Assembly (NCBI RefSeq): GCF_000516985.1
Contig: NW_006917100.1
Span: 2,159,490-2,223,489, forward strand
From: Pestalotiopsis fici W106-1
Taxonomy: Eukaryota > Ascomycota > Sordariomycetes > Amphisphaeriales > Sporocadaceae
Direction of reading: 5' to 3'
Length of the DNA stretch: 64,000 nucleotides
Shown: in pieces, positions 34,844 to 47,354 of the stretch
How the letters are laid out: each line of letters begins with the position of its first letter
How positions within the stretch are numbered: the first letter of the stretch is position 1
The notes under the pieces: generated by a model
Seen by the model: the letters and a program-made list of their open reading frames with translations, nothing else
Told to the model about the DNA's origin: nothing
Database searches by the model: none
Program-made: the position numbers and the translations under genes

Positions 34844-36010
34844 TCAGTAGGTCAGAGGTAATGAGTGCTTTGAAAAGAAATGCATAATCCAGGAGCTCGC
34901 ATTGAAGGCGGCTGTTACCTCGCCTTCGTTGTCGTCGTTTTCCAACAGACTGGGCCACTGGATGAGTCAAGACATGTCAGTTTCATTTATTTTGGCGGTA
35001 ACAAGAGTAGACAAGAGGGAAGAAGAAGAATCTGACATCAGATTCCTCCGGCACACGCAAAAGATGATGATAGCGGGTTTAGTACTTACGTCATGCTCAA
35101 TATTGTCACCATCATAGACCAAATTGACAAGTCCATTGCCCCAGGAGCTGTGGACGCCATTGTCGCTGTTGGCAATGGTGGTATTGGCCACCTCGCTGGC
35201 ATTGAGATCATTGCGCTCGGCCCAGGCCTCGGCCCAGTGCCGGACGGCGGGCAGGCAATAGGTCCGCAGGCCGCCCTCGTAGTCAATTGTCGGATCGGCG
35301 CCGCCGTGGAACGCCAAGATGGGGATCCCGGACCGGCCGGCGTCGCAGGGTATCTCCACCGTCGCCGGGTCCGCGCACTCGGCGTCCGTGGTCAGCTGGC
35401 TGATGTAGTATGCGCCGCTCACGGGCGCAAAGGCGGCGATGCGTGTCGACAGCGTCGCGTGGCAGGCTAGTCGACCGACGAAGCCGCCGCCTTGAGACTT
35501 GCCCGTGGCGTAGATTCGGGACGTGTCAATGCACAGCTCTTCCTCGAGGGCGTCGAGCACGGCCGTCGTGAAGCCAAAGTCGTCGGCCTCATTGCCAGGT
35601 GCCCCTTCCCACGTGGTATGTTTTGGACGACTGGCACTACTCTTCACCACTTAAATTAGTCACAGGATTCTCATGGTGGTATTCCAGTTGTTTCTCACTG
35701 AAACGCCCTGCAGATATACTACAATATAGTTCTTGTTGAAGAAAGATGTTGTGAGTTCATCCAAGGCGACTTGCTGCTCTATCTGTCGGTTGGCTCCATG
35801 ATACGAAAGAATTACGGGCGTCGGAGTGTTGGGATCATAAGAGTCTGGAAGAAAAACTCTATACCGACGGCTCGTAGATGTTGTATCACTGATTGTCACT
35901 GCGGTTTGGTTGTCGTTTAGAAGTCCATATGAGAGCGAAGGGGTCTGGCCGCAGCCTGAAGCCGCCAGAGCACCCGATGCAGCGAAAGAAAGAATTTGGA
36001 AGAAACGCAT
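34844..36010 (-). CDS. Secreted CE1-type esterase (feruloyl/acetylxylan esterase-like)
   Basis: Exons 36010-35699, 35641-35090 and 34957-34844 encode 325 aa; introns are 57 and 132 nt. A signal peptide is clear (MRFFQILSFAASGALAA). The alpha/beta hydrolase triad is Ser153 in GKSQG, Asp220 in HGGADPTIDYEGG and His287 in EHDW; the last lies at the end of exon 2, and WPS follows from exon 3. Such enzymes release ferulate or acetate from plant xylan, or belong to the related LpqC/PHB-depolymerase-like group; the substrate is not settled. The frame upstream of 36010 has no ATG. The acceptor at 35642 (AG|AGTAGT) is needed to avoid a stop, so the first residues of exon 2 are slightly uncertain. Confidence 0.88.
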
Positions 36011-37015
36011 TTTTTCACACACAGAGTCCCTGCTGTTTGTCCTGATCAACCTCTATGAAGAACCTCTTTCTATAGAAGCTCACCCAGATTTAGCCTGTCT
36101 TGGCTATTTAACCATATAGCCATATCGTATACAATATACCATGTGCCCCCCACGTTGGAACACTACGGCCGCTCGATACGGCGGCCGTAAGGCAGTCAAA
36201 GTCAGTAAGTCATCAATACATAGGTAAGCTGAGTACATTATCGAGTCCTCATCCATGAAGTACGAGCCCTGCTGACATGGCATGACCAATAATGCAGTGC
36301 AATATGCCGTGTTGAAACACGCGCGTGAGCACGCATCCGGCGGTGCGTGGCCGATAATGACCTGCATGGCTTTCCGTGTTGGTTGCATACGGACCAAAAA
36401 GGATTGGCGATATATTGAGATACCGGGCTGAAAATAGGATGTAATACGCAGTAATGGAACTGCCCCTGTCCGGCCCCCAGCGGCCCGGCTAGTAAGCGAC
36501 CGCCCACGAGCACACAGTCTTGTAATGAGATCCAATTTTCTCTTTTCTTTTCTTTGCATCGAACCCTGAATTTGCAATTGCCTTTTCACGAGAGGCGCAT
36601 AGTAATGCCGTGGGTGCTGCTGGCTGATAACCCTCGTGAATGAGGCTGATTGGCCAGCGGCACTTCAGCCCACCCAACGTTGCGGTTGTGCGACGCGCCA
36701 CATGCGAATACTGGTCATTTACGACGACACACCGACACGGCTAGGAGAAAAATATTGTTGGAGTGTCATATCGGCGATATTGATACCGGGATATTGATAG
36801 AAAAGGATGCGAAGCCCTCTTGCTGGTTTTATCGGAAGGCTACCGCGGGTAAGTCGGAAGTCAAAACAATTCTGACTATGTATCAATGTGGATCAATGAC
36901 TCTTGTCGTTAGGCACGCATGCTTGGCTCATGTAGTTGAAGCCGCTCTAAAGAGTGAGCAACTGAGGAGAAATGCAGTGATATAATCTAGGCTTTGATTG
37001 TTTCATACGATTTCA
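36011..37015. other. Intergenic region
   Basis: Promoter side of the esterase (-) and 3' flank of glutaminyl-tRNA synthetase (-). Short open frames lack motifs. No RNA gene or repeat is seen. Confidence 0.6.
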
Positions 37016-38969
37016 TTAGCCCTGGCTCTTACCGGCATCCTCCTTGAGCGATACGATCTTGTTGAGTACAATCTTATCGTCGGTGCTGTCCGAGTCTACT
37101 GCAAAGTATGCCACGCGCATTCCTTGGAAACGCACGCTCTCTGGTCCTCCCTTGCCGAGCTCGCTCTCACCAGCAGCCTCGGGCCAGGGTGCGCGTGCCT
37201 TGACCTCATCGAATCCAGATTCGATCAAAGCATCAGGGTACACGATTTCACTTTCTGGGTTGATGTCATTCAAGAAACCACCCTCGGCATCATCCGGCTT
37301 CTCGGACTTGAACAAGGAGTTGAACAGGCGAACCTCGACCTTGCGAGAGCCGGCCGCTGCCCAGTGAATAAATGTCTTGGGCTTCTTGGTTTCCTTGTCA
37401 AAAACAGCCCGAATCTCTGTCACCTTGCCAGTCGCCTCGTCCTTGCTGTAGGAAACGGCCTTGATGGGATACGGCGCCTGGAGAAGACCCACAGTCTTGT
37501 TGGGTGCAAGACGGAAGTAGTCCTTGCTGTCCACTTCGCGGAAGTCAGAGCGATCAATGTAGACAGTAGGCGTAAACTTGATCTTGTGAGATCCCATAGC
37601 GGCAATCTTTGGGTTGAAAGGCACGTCAACCTCGACCTCCTCGGCGCCTTCAATGACCACTGGGATGGGGTCAAGCACCAGCATGAGCCTGGGAACTGTC
37701 CTTTCCAAGTAGCGTCTGATGGTCTGGTCGAAGCGGGCAAGTTGAATCATGGTGGGTGCAGTGGTAATGCCAAGCTCATTGACAAATTCCAAGATAGCAC
37801 CGGGCGGCACACCTCGTCGCTTGATGGCAATGAGAGTGTAGAGACGAGGGTCATCCCACGCACGGACATAGCCTTCCTGGACCAGCTTCATGATCTTGCG
37901 CTTACTCAAAACGGTGCCCTGGATACTAAGACGGCCGTACTCGCGCTGCATGGGCTGATGCTCGACCAGCTGCTTGTTCAGCCATTCGTAACTGACACGG
38001 CTCTGGACAAACTCGGTAGTACATAGAGAGTGGGTAATACCCTCGAAACTATCGCAAAGACAGTGCGTGAAGTCGTAGGTGGGATAGATGCGCCATGCAT
38101 CTCCAGTACGGTGGTGCGGCTTCTCGAGGACGCGATAGGCAGCCAGATCCCACATCTGGGGGTTGCCGTCCGTAATGTCCATCTTCATTCGGAGGAATGC
38201 TTCCCTGGGCTTGTATTTGCCATCTCTCATGCCACGGAACTCTGACAGGTTGGTCTCGACGTCCTTCTCGGCGTGCTCACATCGGAAACGAGGACCGTGG
38301 TTTTCGCCACCACGCTGTGCTTTGATTTGCTCGTCTGTATCATGTCAAACGATCAGTGCTTGTTTCAAAGGACAAGGGGGCAAGTCCCAATTGACGGGTC
38401 TCCGTACCATTACAATGACAAACGTAAGCTCGGCCAAGCTCAATGAGCTTCTCGGCAAGATCGTACAGTCTTTGAAAGTTGTCACTCGAGTAGGTAATCT
38501 TGTAGGGGCTGAAGCCCAGCCATCTAACCATTTGCTCAATTGCGACAAAGTACTTTTCCTCCTCGGCCTCGGGGTTGGTGTCGTCATATCGCAAATAGCA
38601 CTCGCCGCCGTGGTATTTCGCAAAGCCAAAGTTCACAGCAATGGCCTTGGCGTGTCCAATGTGCAAGAAGCCATTGGGCTCAGGTGGGAATCGTGTGACC
38701 ACAGGCTTGACGGGTCGCTCAGCATGAACATCGGCGAGGAAGCCCTGCTTGAACATGGCCTCGGGGTCGAGACTGGGCTCGTCGGCCCTCTCCTTGGGCT
38801 TTGGTGCGGCGGCGGCAGGCTTGGGCGGTGCATTCTCCTTGTTCTTTGCGGTTAAGGCCTTCTTGGCCCTCTTCTTGGTGCGCTTGGCCAGTTCGTTCTT
38901 TGACACCATCTCGCCAGTCTCCTCGTCAAGCAGCAGCTTGGCCGTGGCTTCGGTGATGGCGTCCGCCAT
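37016..38969 (-). CDS. GLN4: Glutaminyl-tRNA synthetase, cytoplasmic
   Basis: Exon 1 is 38969-38408 and exon 2 is 38334-37016 (73-nt intron, GTACGG donor); 626 aa. It charges tRNA-Gln with glutamine in the cytosol. The class I signatures are present: [11 protein letters not shown] (HIGH motif, about residues 96-106) and VLSKRK (KMSKS-like). [24 protein letters not shown] and [11 protein letters not shown] are characteristic of GlnRS rather than GluRS, and two C-terminal beta-barrel anticodon-binding domains follow. The N-terminal appended domain of the 809-residue yeast Gln4 is lacking; instead there is a 75-residue lysine/alanine-rich stretch. The start is the ATG at 38969. Confidence 0.97.
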
Positions 38970-39475
38970 AATTACTGCTTTTCGTTTCGTGGATTGTGAC
39001 GCAAAGTTTGGGATCTTTCAGACGACAGTCGACGGTCGTGGGATGAATGAGTTTTCGAAGATGGAAAGAAAGGTAAACGAAAGCCACAGCAACGTGCTGG
39101 GTAAAAGTTGCACAGGGAATACGATGAACGGCGGTGACTCAACTGTGAACAGCCTCAATTCAAAAAATAGCCCCAATGGAGGGGCAGCAACGAGGGGCAC
39201 AACCAAACAGTCGCCGCCCAAACAGACTGAACCAAAGATAAGCCACTGATAAGCGTAGACTGGAGATTTATGCACAATTATGCTGAAACCATGTGCTATT
39301 ATTAGTGCTTCATAAACTTGCTAAATTTGTGCACCCAGGTATTGACCTGTATGGGCAATCAATGATTCTTTTCCTTCACCTCTTACTCTAGACATTCCGG
39401 TCTTAACACAGATAGATCGTGCTTTATCATCATCTCATCTCAACGCTTTTGGAGACTGCGATGCGCCTTCCCGCT
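38970..39475. other. Intergenic region, GlnRS promoter
   Basis: Between the start of GlnRS (-) and the stop of the fructosamine kinase (-). Contains the synthetase leader. Nothing else is recognisable. Confidence 0.6.
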
Positions 39476-41049
39476 TCAATCAACTTGGCCAACGCAATGA
39501 CCCAGCGATGCGACTGAGCATCTTATCCGTTGCCATTCCTCGGAATCCTCTTCCCACGGCACGTATTTCTGGACAAGCTGGAGCATATTTTCAAATGCAC
39601 TATACCCCCGATCAGAGAACAGCACCGACTTATTGACAAAGATACATACGATTTTCGTGCAGGTGAGCCTGCGAAACACGCAGAATGCATAAAGTTCGTC
39701 TTGGTGCTGTAGAGGAGGTTTCGATCGTCCCATTCGCCCTTGGGCTCACTCGCCTCGTAGTTTTTCAGATACTCCATACGATACACTTCAGCATTTAGTT
39801 GATGGCGTTCGGCGCGCCATGTACCGATTTCCATTTCATTGTGAGCATAGTAGACGGCGCAGTCGAATCTAATGTCCCACAAAAAGTGTCAGCTTCTTTA
39901 CTTCACGATCTCGGCGCGAAAACTCTTCATGTCTTGACTGGTGAGTCGTGTGATTGCTGCTACTCACTGTCTCGAAGGAAAGGTGTTAGCTAATATCTTG
40001 GGCTGGCAAGTTTTGCAGAGAAGGAATGTAAATTGCATCGACACGCACCATCCACGGATCTCCCGTGTTTGCCTGGACGCCTACATTCCCATCCCAGAGG
40101 TCGCCATGGATCAAGGTAGGCTTGACTGATCTCCCCTCGGCTTCAAGAGCTCCGATCAAGCGAGGTATGAGATGGCTCTGCACCCTTTTGTGAACAATTT
40201 CCAATTCTGGCCAGATGCCGTTGGTCTCGGTATCTTGTCGGTAGGCTTCAGCGAGAAGTGTACCAAAGAATGATGTCCAGCTTTTGGTCGGCGCAACTGC
40301 TTGAAGTCTTGCCCCGTCATATGTTTGTAACTCAGATATCGAGAAAAATTAGCAGTGCCATTTTATTTGTATCCCTTTTTGAGAGAAAGAGAAAGATCAC
40401 GTCCTTTGACAACTCACATGAAATCCAAAGCGGCCATTCGGAGCTTTGCTTTTCGCGTGCAATGCCGCGAGTCGAGCTCCCAATTTCACAGGATCGGGAA
40501 GTCCAGGAATGAAATCAATAAACTCGATCAAGAGAAAATATGCCGGGACATTTGCGTTCTTGAGCCGGCCACGAGCTATGGGCTTGGGTACTAGTTCTGG
40601 CTGCAATTGGTGTAACTCTGTCATGCCAACAAACTCACCCTCCAACTGATTTTTGCCCAGGTCGCCTGCAACATACTTTATGTAGCGGGCAATGTCAATT
40701 CGAGCCCTGGAACTTATGCATTCTGAGTACTGACTTTGAGAAAGTATGACACGGACTGTTTGCTTCCATCGAGAGCGTTGATCCTAGCAGTGAAGGACCA
40801 AGCGGATGCTAGTCCATAGGCCTGCGCCCTTGCTTGCGTCGTCCCTGGCGGTAGGGCTGATGGATGAGATGACAGATCAATCAGATAAAGTCTCCTGCCC
40901 AATAGTTCTTTTCTGCGCACCGACTAATCAGACTGGATGGATGACATACCTTCTAGGACAGCTTTGTCTAGCGGCAACTGTCCCCCATGGGACTTGCTCA
41001 GTGAAATAAGGCTCTGCTTCAGTTTAGTTTGATCTTGCAACGCCATCAT
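39476..41049 (-). CDS. Fructosamine/ketosamine-3-kinase family protein
   Basis: Six exons, 41049-40950, 40856-40735, 40675-40418, 40330-40050, 39868-39650 and 39599-39476, encode 367 aa. The enzyme family phosphorylates sugar adducts on protein lysines so they detach. The protein-kinase-like fold shows LEGEFVGM near the front, the catalytic loop HGDLWDGN (235-242, Asp237), and the metal-binding Asp256 in WIFDCAVYYAHNEMEIG. The end LYSTKTNFM then AFENMLQLVQKY is typical of fungal members. The intron between exons 4 and 5 (39869-40049) works only as a twin intron; see the separate entry. Two ATGs in tandem begin the frame. There is no targeting signal, so the protein is probably cytosolic. The exon joins all preserve frame, which argues against a pseudogene. 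Confidence 0.88.
39869..40049 (-). other. Spliceosomal twin intron (stwintron, D1,2 type) in the fructosamine kinase gene
   Basis: On the minus strand the exon ends TGG AT at 40050. The next base G (40049) is followed by a complete internal intron, 40048-39967 (82 nt: GTGCGT donor, GCTAAC branch, ACAG acceptor). After its removal that G joins TGAGT at 39966, creating a consensus donor GTGAGT for an external intron of 99 nt that ends GCTGAC...TTAG at 39869. The final join TGG-AT|A-TTC-GAC restores W-I-F-D, the conserved metal-binding motif. Direct splicing from GTGCGT to any nearby AG gives a frameshift or stop. The class is known from fungal genes; this instance is inferred from sequence only. 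Confidence 0.82.
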
Positions 41050-44000
41050 GACTATCCAGCAAGGTCTATGCTGACAGCCAAATTGAGTTGCTCATACTGC
41101 AATGTGCGGTCAATTTATAAGATGCAATGGGCAGTTGGCTGAACCTCACACTGCTCAGGTAAGGGGGAAGAGGGGTTTTGGCGACCGGGTTTGGCTACAC
41201 GTTCCAACTTGCACCCTTGCAGATCGCCGCGGAGCAAACATGCATGCATGCAGTTGCATGGCCAAGTAAGACCTAATATGGCACACAGAACTTACAGATC
41301 TACGTTGATCAAATATTTCCAGATATGACGGAGTGACCAATGAAGACCAGGCAATATCGTCGAGGCCAGACTTCACTGTCTTATCTATTTGAGCAAGTAT
41401 AGGGCAATAAGGCCCTCGAGCTCAGACCTATTCAGACGACATCTGGCTTTGGCTATCTACCTACTGAACAGCTGATCGTGGAGTCAATTCTGCATTTATG
41501 CTTACACAAGGCTGTACTGAGACAAACTTGCAGAGCTTTTCACCATTGTATATATAACAGAAAAGTAACACGATGCGAGTGTTCCGATGAACCTGGGTTG
41601 CTCGAGGGCGACTTCTGAACGGAGAGACGAAATTTCCAAATGCAAGATAGCCTATTCTTGTCATACTTCAAGCGGTTGATGAGGGAAGCACTTGGTATCA
41701 ATTGGTAAAACTACCTTTATATCAACCGAACAAGCATCCAATCACTCATGTAGCATGACTCGATCCATTCACATTATACCTGCGCCCATTTGATTCTTGG
41801 GGACTGGTCCATGCTGGATCAGGGAACCATGGCTTCAAAGTATGTCAATTATTGATTCTTTCTTACATAGAGTTTTGCAACGGTACTGGTGATTAACTCA
41901 GGCTCGTCTTCCACAGCTGCAATTAGCCAATCTCGTGAGGTGCATTCAGGCCAGTACATTGCCAATGACGCAAACAGCAATTGATCGAATCGACCTAGGT
42001 TTGTGTTGAATCATTTATATGATTTCAGGTTGCGTACATATTCCATTATTACTATTGTAAATCACGGCAAGGGAAAGCGTGTTGCATGTCTAGCAGAGTA
42101 TACTTGGTCCCATTGGCCCTACTAGCAGTGTCTCAATTTGGCGGGCGGAAGCATATGAATGCAGGTGTCAGATCCGGCCCCCACGCTTTTGACTCTGGTT
42201 CGGCATGGCTAGCAACGGTTGTACAAGTGTGTTTTTGACTTCGGGACCTTGCGTTTGACGGTTTTTTGTGCATCCATAGTCTTTTATTCTGATGACGACA
42301 ACAACTTTCGGCGAACCTAGTCCTTGACAATAAGCCTCGAGCCGTCGTCAGCTTGCATGGCAGTGACGAGTATCATCGGTATTCTTCCATCAGCTATCGA
42401 TATTTCAAAGTAACAAAAAGCTCACGGAGATGGCTATGAATATTATCCTTCACCGACATGATCGGGGTCGCCTGAGGTGTAGTCTAGTGCTCCAGCCATC
42501 AACGGCAGATTGACATTTAGTATAATTTAGTGCGGACTATGGCTGCACTTTGATGTTTGCAGGAAATGTTGACTCGGAAGGGTGAGAATTTCTTCGAGTA
42601 TTGATTCAGTGACATAATCTTCTCGGATTGGAGACGCCCGCGCGAGCCGCATAACAATCATTTCTTGCAATATATTGACGCGCATTTCTCGGAGGTTGCA
42701 TATGTAGTTCTACGGGTACCTACCTAGGTACCTTTCTAGTTGCTCGGTCGTCTTTGGTAGAACGAGTCCAGTCTTCGTTGGACTGAAAATAAAATCAGGT
42801 GAAGTGACAGAGACGTACGGGTGATGTACGTAGTCCCCGTCTTACCACCATCGGTTGCTGGCAATGCTGTTTGCTCCAGTGTCTGTCTATAGACATGCCG
42901 AGGGAAATATAGTCGTCATCTCCAGTTTTATCTAAGACATGACCAGTTGAAAAGATTTGCAACTAGTGAATTTGATAGCGTTACAGTGAGGTTCCGCGTG
43001 GTGAGCAAAATATCGTGAATGAATCCAATCCGGGGCCCCGTCACGGCATGTCGATTATATAGCGCGCCCACGTGAGTGCTCCAAGAACCAGTCATACTTG
43101 ATGACAATTACTTAACACCAACCTCGTAGCGCGGGGAAGGGGGGGAAATAAACGAATACCACATTGCGGCCAGCAGATGCCCAACTTTGCCACTAATTGA
43201 TCATATGTAGATGACTTCATTCTATTCCCCCGTCGTCATCGAGACGGCTGGCTGGTTGGCTGGCTGGCTGAGCGGTACGGCCGAGCCAGGACGGACAAGA
43301 TGACAGCCGGTTCTTATAGATACCAAGATATTGTCGCGGACATTATATTCCGCGCCGTGTGCAACGACAATGGTAGTTGCATCCACGTAACAGCAGTTTC
43401 TTTTTGCCCTTTTCCCTTGTTCAAAATACTTGCCTTCGAGTCAGGGTATCTCACGTGGCCTGCACTTGACTTTCAACCACCACCAACGTCCTGCAGTAGT
43501 CATTCGTGCATGCGGCTCCGCGCCTCGGTAATCAAGAAATTAAATTAAATCTGTATACCAACGGTAGAAACGCGGGGTTTCCTCTCTAGTACCGGCATAT
43601 CTAGCGCCTGCTGATGCTACGTAGGTACCGACCGCAGTCCCACCTCAGAAAGAAGTTAAAACGATCTGAAAGCAAAAACGAGCAACGCCGCGTATGCGCG
43701 TCAAAAAGAAGGTTGTTTCTAAGAGACCCAATTATTCTTGCATGTGGGGGGATGTAACAAGCTGCAAGGTGGTAGTAGTGGTGGGTCGAAGGATTTCTCG
43801 GATGATCACCGTCCCCAATAGTAGAGATCCTTCTGGGGTAGAAGAACTGGCGCCGAAAGGTGAAGGGAATAACACAACTGTGCCGCTCCCTAGTAATTTG
43901 GAGAGCCATCGGCAGTGACAACTCATATTTTGTGCAGTCAGAATCTTCCATTCCAAAATGACCGAATCACCGGTCCCTGCAGTGATGATCATTGAATTCT

Positions 44001-44812
44001 CAAGGTAACTGACGTAGCGTCACACGACGCTTGAAGTTCAACTACGTGGCTCACCGCACTGGCTGCGTCCCCAGACATTGGTCGACGGACACACCACTAG
44101 AAAATAAAACCTTGGCTTGGCACACAAGTTCGCCGACGACAGAAAGAAAGACAGAAAGAACATTCTACTGCCTTTGCCCCGGCCTTTCTTTTTACAAAAT
44201 TGGAGAAAATGGTGCAAATCAGTTGACCAGTCCTGGGTTCCGGATACATCCAATAACCGTTGCCGCGATATGGGGGGTCCTCGGGGACTATTGCCGAGCG
44301 GTCCTATCGCACGACAGCAACGCATTCCACAACGTCAGGTTTCTCTTACCCAAATGTAAGGCTTAGCCATACGGGACCGGCCTTTTTCTTGTCAATAACA
44401 TCATCGTACGGCCGACGGGCAGTGCCTCAGTAAGACGAGGCTGGACCTAAAAAATTCAAGTCATCTCTGCGTCTTTACATTGGTCTAGAGGGGAAGAAAA
44501 AAAAAGAACTCAGTCCCATCAAGGAAGGCCCATCAGGGATCCATCGTTGGTCTGTCTAATAGCCCGAGATGTGGTTTGTCAGTCATGCTGATGATCATGC
44601 CGGAAGACGGTCTCTCTTGTCTGGCTGCCTGATGACCCGGATCTGATGGCGGACCTTTGTTTCAATCATGACCGCGTGCTTGGCTTCGTGCTGCGATCTT
44701 GCATCATATAAGCATCATGTCGTCTGTCGTTTGTCGAACCTATCTTGGTCGTGCTAACCACTATGAGAGGAATATCCTTCTAAAATAGCAAACTCCAGAA
44801 AAAACTTTCAAC
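41050..44812. other. 3.8 kb gene-poor region
   Basis: No open frame above about 120 codons and none with a known motif. It contains the fructosamine kinase promoter at left and the GH93 promoter at right (TATA-like word at 44706). A short GGCTGGCTGGTTGGCTGG repeat occurs near 43249-43268. No transposon ends or RNA genes are recognised. Confidence 0.5.
44706..44712 (+). promoter_or_regulatory. TATA-like element upstream of the GH93 gene
   Basis: The word ATATAAG lies about 105 nt before the ATG at 44813, a usual distance for a fungal TATA box with a short leader. Evidence is motif and position only. Confidence 0.4.
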
Positions 44813-45961
44813 ATGCTTCTAAACAGTGCCTTTAGGGCAGCACTACTGCTTGCCTCTTCCCTTCCTTCTGCTTTCGGCATGGCTATACCATACAATATCG
44901 CAGGTCTCAAGTCACGGGCATTGTCGACATCCCCCGCCAGTGTTCAGACATTTGAGTCTACAAACAATGCATATCCCCGTGTGACAGCACTCTCTGACGG
45001 GACATTGCTGCTTGGATATGCCCACAATGATGGCACGACCCGAGCACTAGACATACTACAGTCCACGGACGGGGGTGCTTCTTTCAAGCCTTATGGATCC
45101 GTTGCATCACGAACAGACAATGCCGACCTGGACAACATCTTTCTTCTAGAAGTTGGCTCGACATCGCCGCCTACGGTGCTGGCGGCTTACAGGAACCATG
45201 ACAAGGACAGCTCTGGAGTATACACCTACTTTCGCATCACCGTGTCCAAGAGTACCGACGGTGGCAAGACTTGGGCTTTTGCCGGCCAAGCCACCGAGTT
45301 CACTGCCGCCAGCACGGGCGGTTGGGGCGTCTGGGAGCCCTTTATGCGGATAGGCAGCGATGGCAAGGTCCAGCTGGACTTTAGCAAGGAGCTGGCTGCC
45401 AACAACCAGCAGACCTACCGCACCCTCTCTTCGAACCAGGGATCTTCCTGGTCCTCGCCGGTCAATCTCTTGACCCACGCCTCGAATGTCAACCTGCGCG
45501 ATGGCATGGTGGGCATCGCCAAGGTGACCGATCAGCAGGATGGCCGCGCCGCCCTTGTCATTGTCTTTGAGACCACGACGCGCGGGGATGGTATTTTCAA
45601 CATTGCCTATGCCGTGTCCTACGACGACGGCGCCAGCTACTCGTCGGCAGGCGTTGTCTATATGCCATCAGGCACCAGACAAGCCGGCGCACCACAGATT
45701 GCCAACAAGGGCACCAATGGCGTGGCTGTGGTTTTCATGACTGACGAAGGTCTGAGCGATCAAAACTGGCCTACCGTTGCTCAGATCAAGACGGTGACGA
45801 GCGACGAGCTGAGAGGTGGCAAGCTGACTTGGTCCAGCCCACAACTTGTCAGCAGCGGAAGCACCTATAGCCACTGGCCCGGTGTGCTGAGCTTCAGCGG
45901 GAAGATCCTTTCTGTTTATGACCAAGGAGGAGCCATTGTCGCCAAGTACTTGAGTTACTAG
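44813..45961 (+). CDS. Secreted exo-alpha-1,5-L-arabinanase-type glycosidase, GH93
   Basis: A single exon encodes 382 aa, the usual length for the family. A signal peptide (about 1-22, LLLASSLPSAFG) precedes a six-bladed propeller with Asp-box motifs STDGGASF (84-91), STDGGKTW (147-154) and SYDDGASY (269-276). RNHD then YTYFRITV, WGVWEPFMR (Glu175), LRDGM, VFE (Glu253), AGAPQ and VVFMTDE follow the GH93 pattern; the two glutamates match in spacing the catalytic pair of the Fusarium enzyme Arb93A. Members release arabinobiose from linear arabinan of pectin. A sialidase (GH33) label is possible because of the Asp boxes, but the arginine triad of sialidases is not apparent. Confidence 0.88.
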   Translation: MLLNSAFRAALLLASSLPSAFGMAIPYNIAGLKSRALSTSPASVQTFESTNNAYPRVTALSDGTLLLGYAHNDGTTRALDILQSTDGGASFKPYGSVASRTDNADLDNIFLLEVGSTSPPTVLAAYRNHDKDSSGVYTYFRITVSKSTDGGKTWAFAGQATEFTAASTGGWGVWEPFMRIGSDGKVQLDFSKELAANNQQTYRTLSSNQGSSWSSPVNLLTHASNVNLRDGMVGIAKVTDQQDGRAALVIVFETTTRGDGIFNIAYAVSYDDGASYSSAGVVYMPSGTRQAGAPQIANKGTNGVAVVFMTDEGLSDQNWPTVAQIKTVTSDELRGGKLTWSSPQLVSSGSTYSHWPGVLSFSGKILSVYDQGGAIVAKYLSY

Positions 45962-47354
45962 GTTGTTTTTGCAAAGTTTATACTATAGGATCTGCTTAGC
46001 GTTTTCAGGTCAACGGGCCGAATTGGGCAACCGGGCTCTCAGCTTATACACACGGGCTGAATTCGGTATAGCCAGGAGTTTTCTTATTTCTTTTTGGAGA
46101 TCGTACATACGCGTGGTGCTTTAAATGATATCCCCTCGTTACCGCTGTCAACAACCCTGATTATAGAGCTCGTGAACATGGATGTGGCAATTTGGAGATG
46201 TGATGTGACCCAGGTTTTGGGAATAAACAACGCCACTAGAACGCCATTGACCCCGTCACCCCGGATAGAGGGAGCGCCGAATAGCGGCTCGGGCCGCCAC
46301 ACCACTTATGGCCGCCTCCTACGTACCTCACATATGTCTGCATATTTCAGAGTGCTCAGACAATAAGGACTTGCGACTATATCCATCGTTTACGCCTGTC
46401 TGGATTTCACGAATATTCAAGCACTCTCAGTAATGGGTCATTTGACAAGGCCATTCTCCAATGGAGTGGTGTTTTACGGTCATGGTGAAGTCGTGTGCGA
46501 CCATACCCCCATACAAAAGTGACGCCGAGGGGTCCCGACACCCTGTGTCACCCGCTATCTTTAGTAAATTTCTGAATAAATACTGGAAATGTCTGACATT
46601 TGTACGCCTCTGACGAAATGGGGGATAAACTGTTGGAGAAAATCCAAGACATCCATACTCCTCAGACAACGTTACATCCTTGTTCCCTCCTCCCCCCATA
46701 CTACCTACCTGCTCGCAAGAGTCGCATTTGGCACCAATTCAGAAGATGAATTGTAGGCACTGCGAAAATATCGCAAAACAACCCCCATGTCTGGTTTGTT
46801 ATTTCATTTGTTCTGCGTCATTCCCTGGCCTATGTCGTGCTACCAGACGCCAGGTATCCATCCGCTTAACGGGCATTCATTTTCTCCGCTGATAACCTGC
46901 CCAGAAGCCTTTTGCCAAGAACAATTCAATTTGGAGAAATTCCATACGAGCTTCTATGAAAAGCAGTACCTGACCCATTTCCACCTTTTGGCTTTTTGCG
47001 ATTGCTGCATTTAAGAAGTCCCGAGGGGTTGGAGGCATGGCGACCTGCCTGTTTGGGCCTCTAGTGGCCTGCATCCCCAATTAAAATATCCCAGTCTCGG
47101 TAGCCTGCTGCAACTCCAGTGGTGATGTCGACAAGATCGGATGGAAGATACCTACCATATCCGGTCTGGTTCTTTGACGTGATTTGATTATCTTCTGTGA
47201 ATCAGGCTAATATAGGCGGAGCATCACTGCTTCCACTGCTTCAAACATGTTTATACTTAAAAAGGCTTGTTTGCACTTGGCTTTACTTGGCGGGATTGTT
47301 CTTTGCATCTCCTAGGCTTTTTCCCGGTGGCATTAGAAGACATCAAGACACACC
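45962..47354. other. Intergenic region upstream of the sedolisin gene
   Basis: Mixed-composition sequence without convincing open frames. The final 150 nt form the sedolisin promoter with an AT-rich TTTATACTTAAAAAGG stretch near 47249-47264. No repeat or RNA gene is seen. Confidence 0.55.

Noticed and set aside
36998..38026. A 342-codon frame on the plus strand
   Set aside because: Lies opposite the GlnRS gene, which has unmistakable synthetase motifs.
44813..45961. Sialidase (GH33) annotation
   Set aside because: Asp boxes are shared by several propeller families; the WEPF, VFE and FMTDE pattern fits GH93 better.
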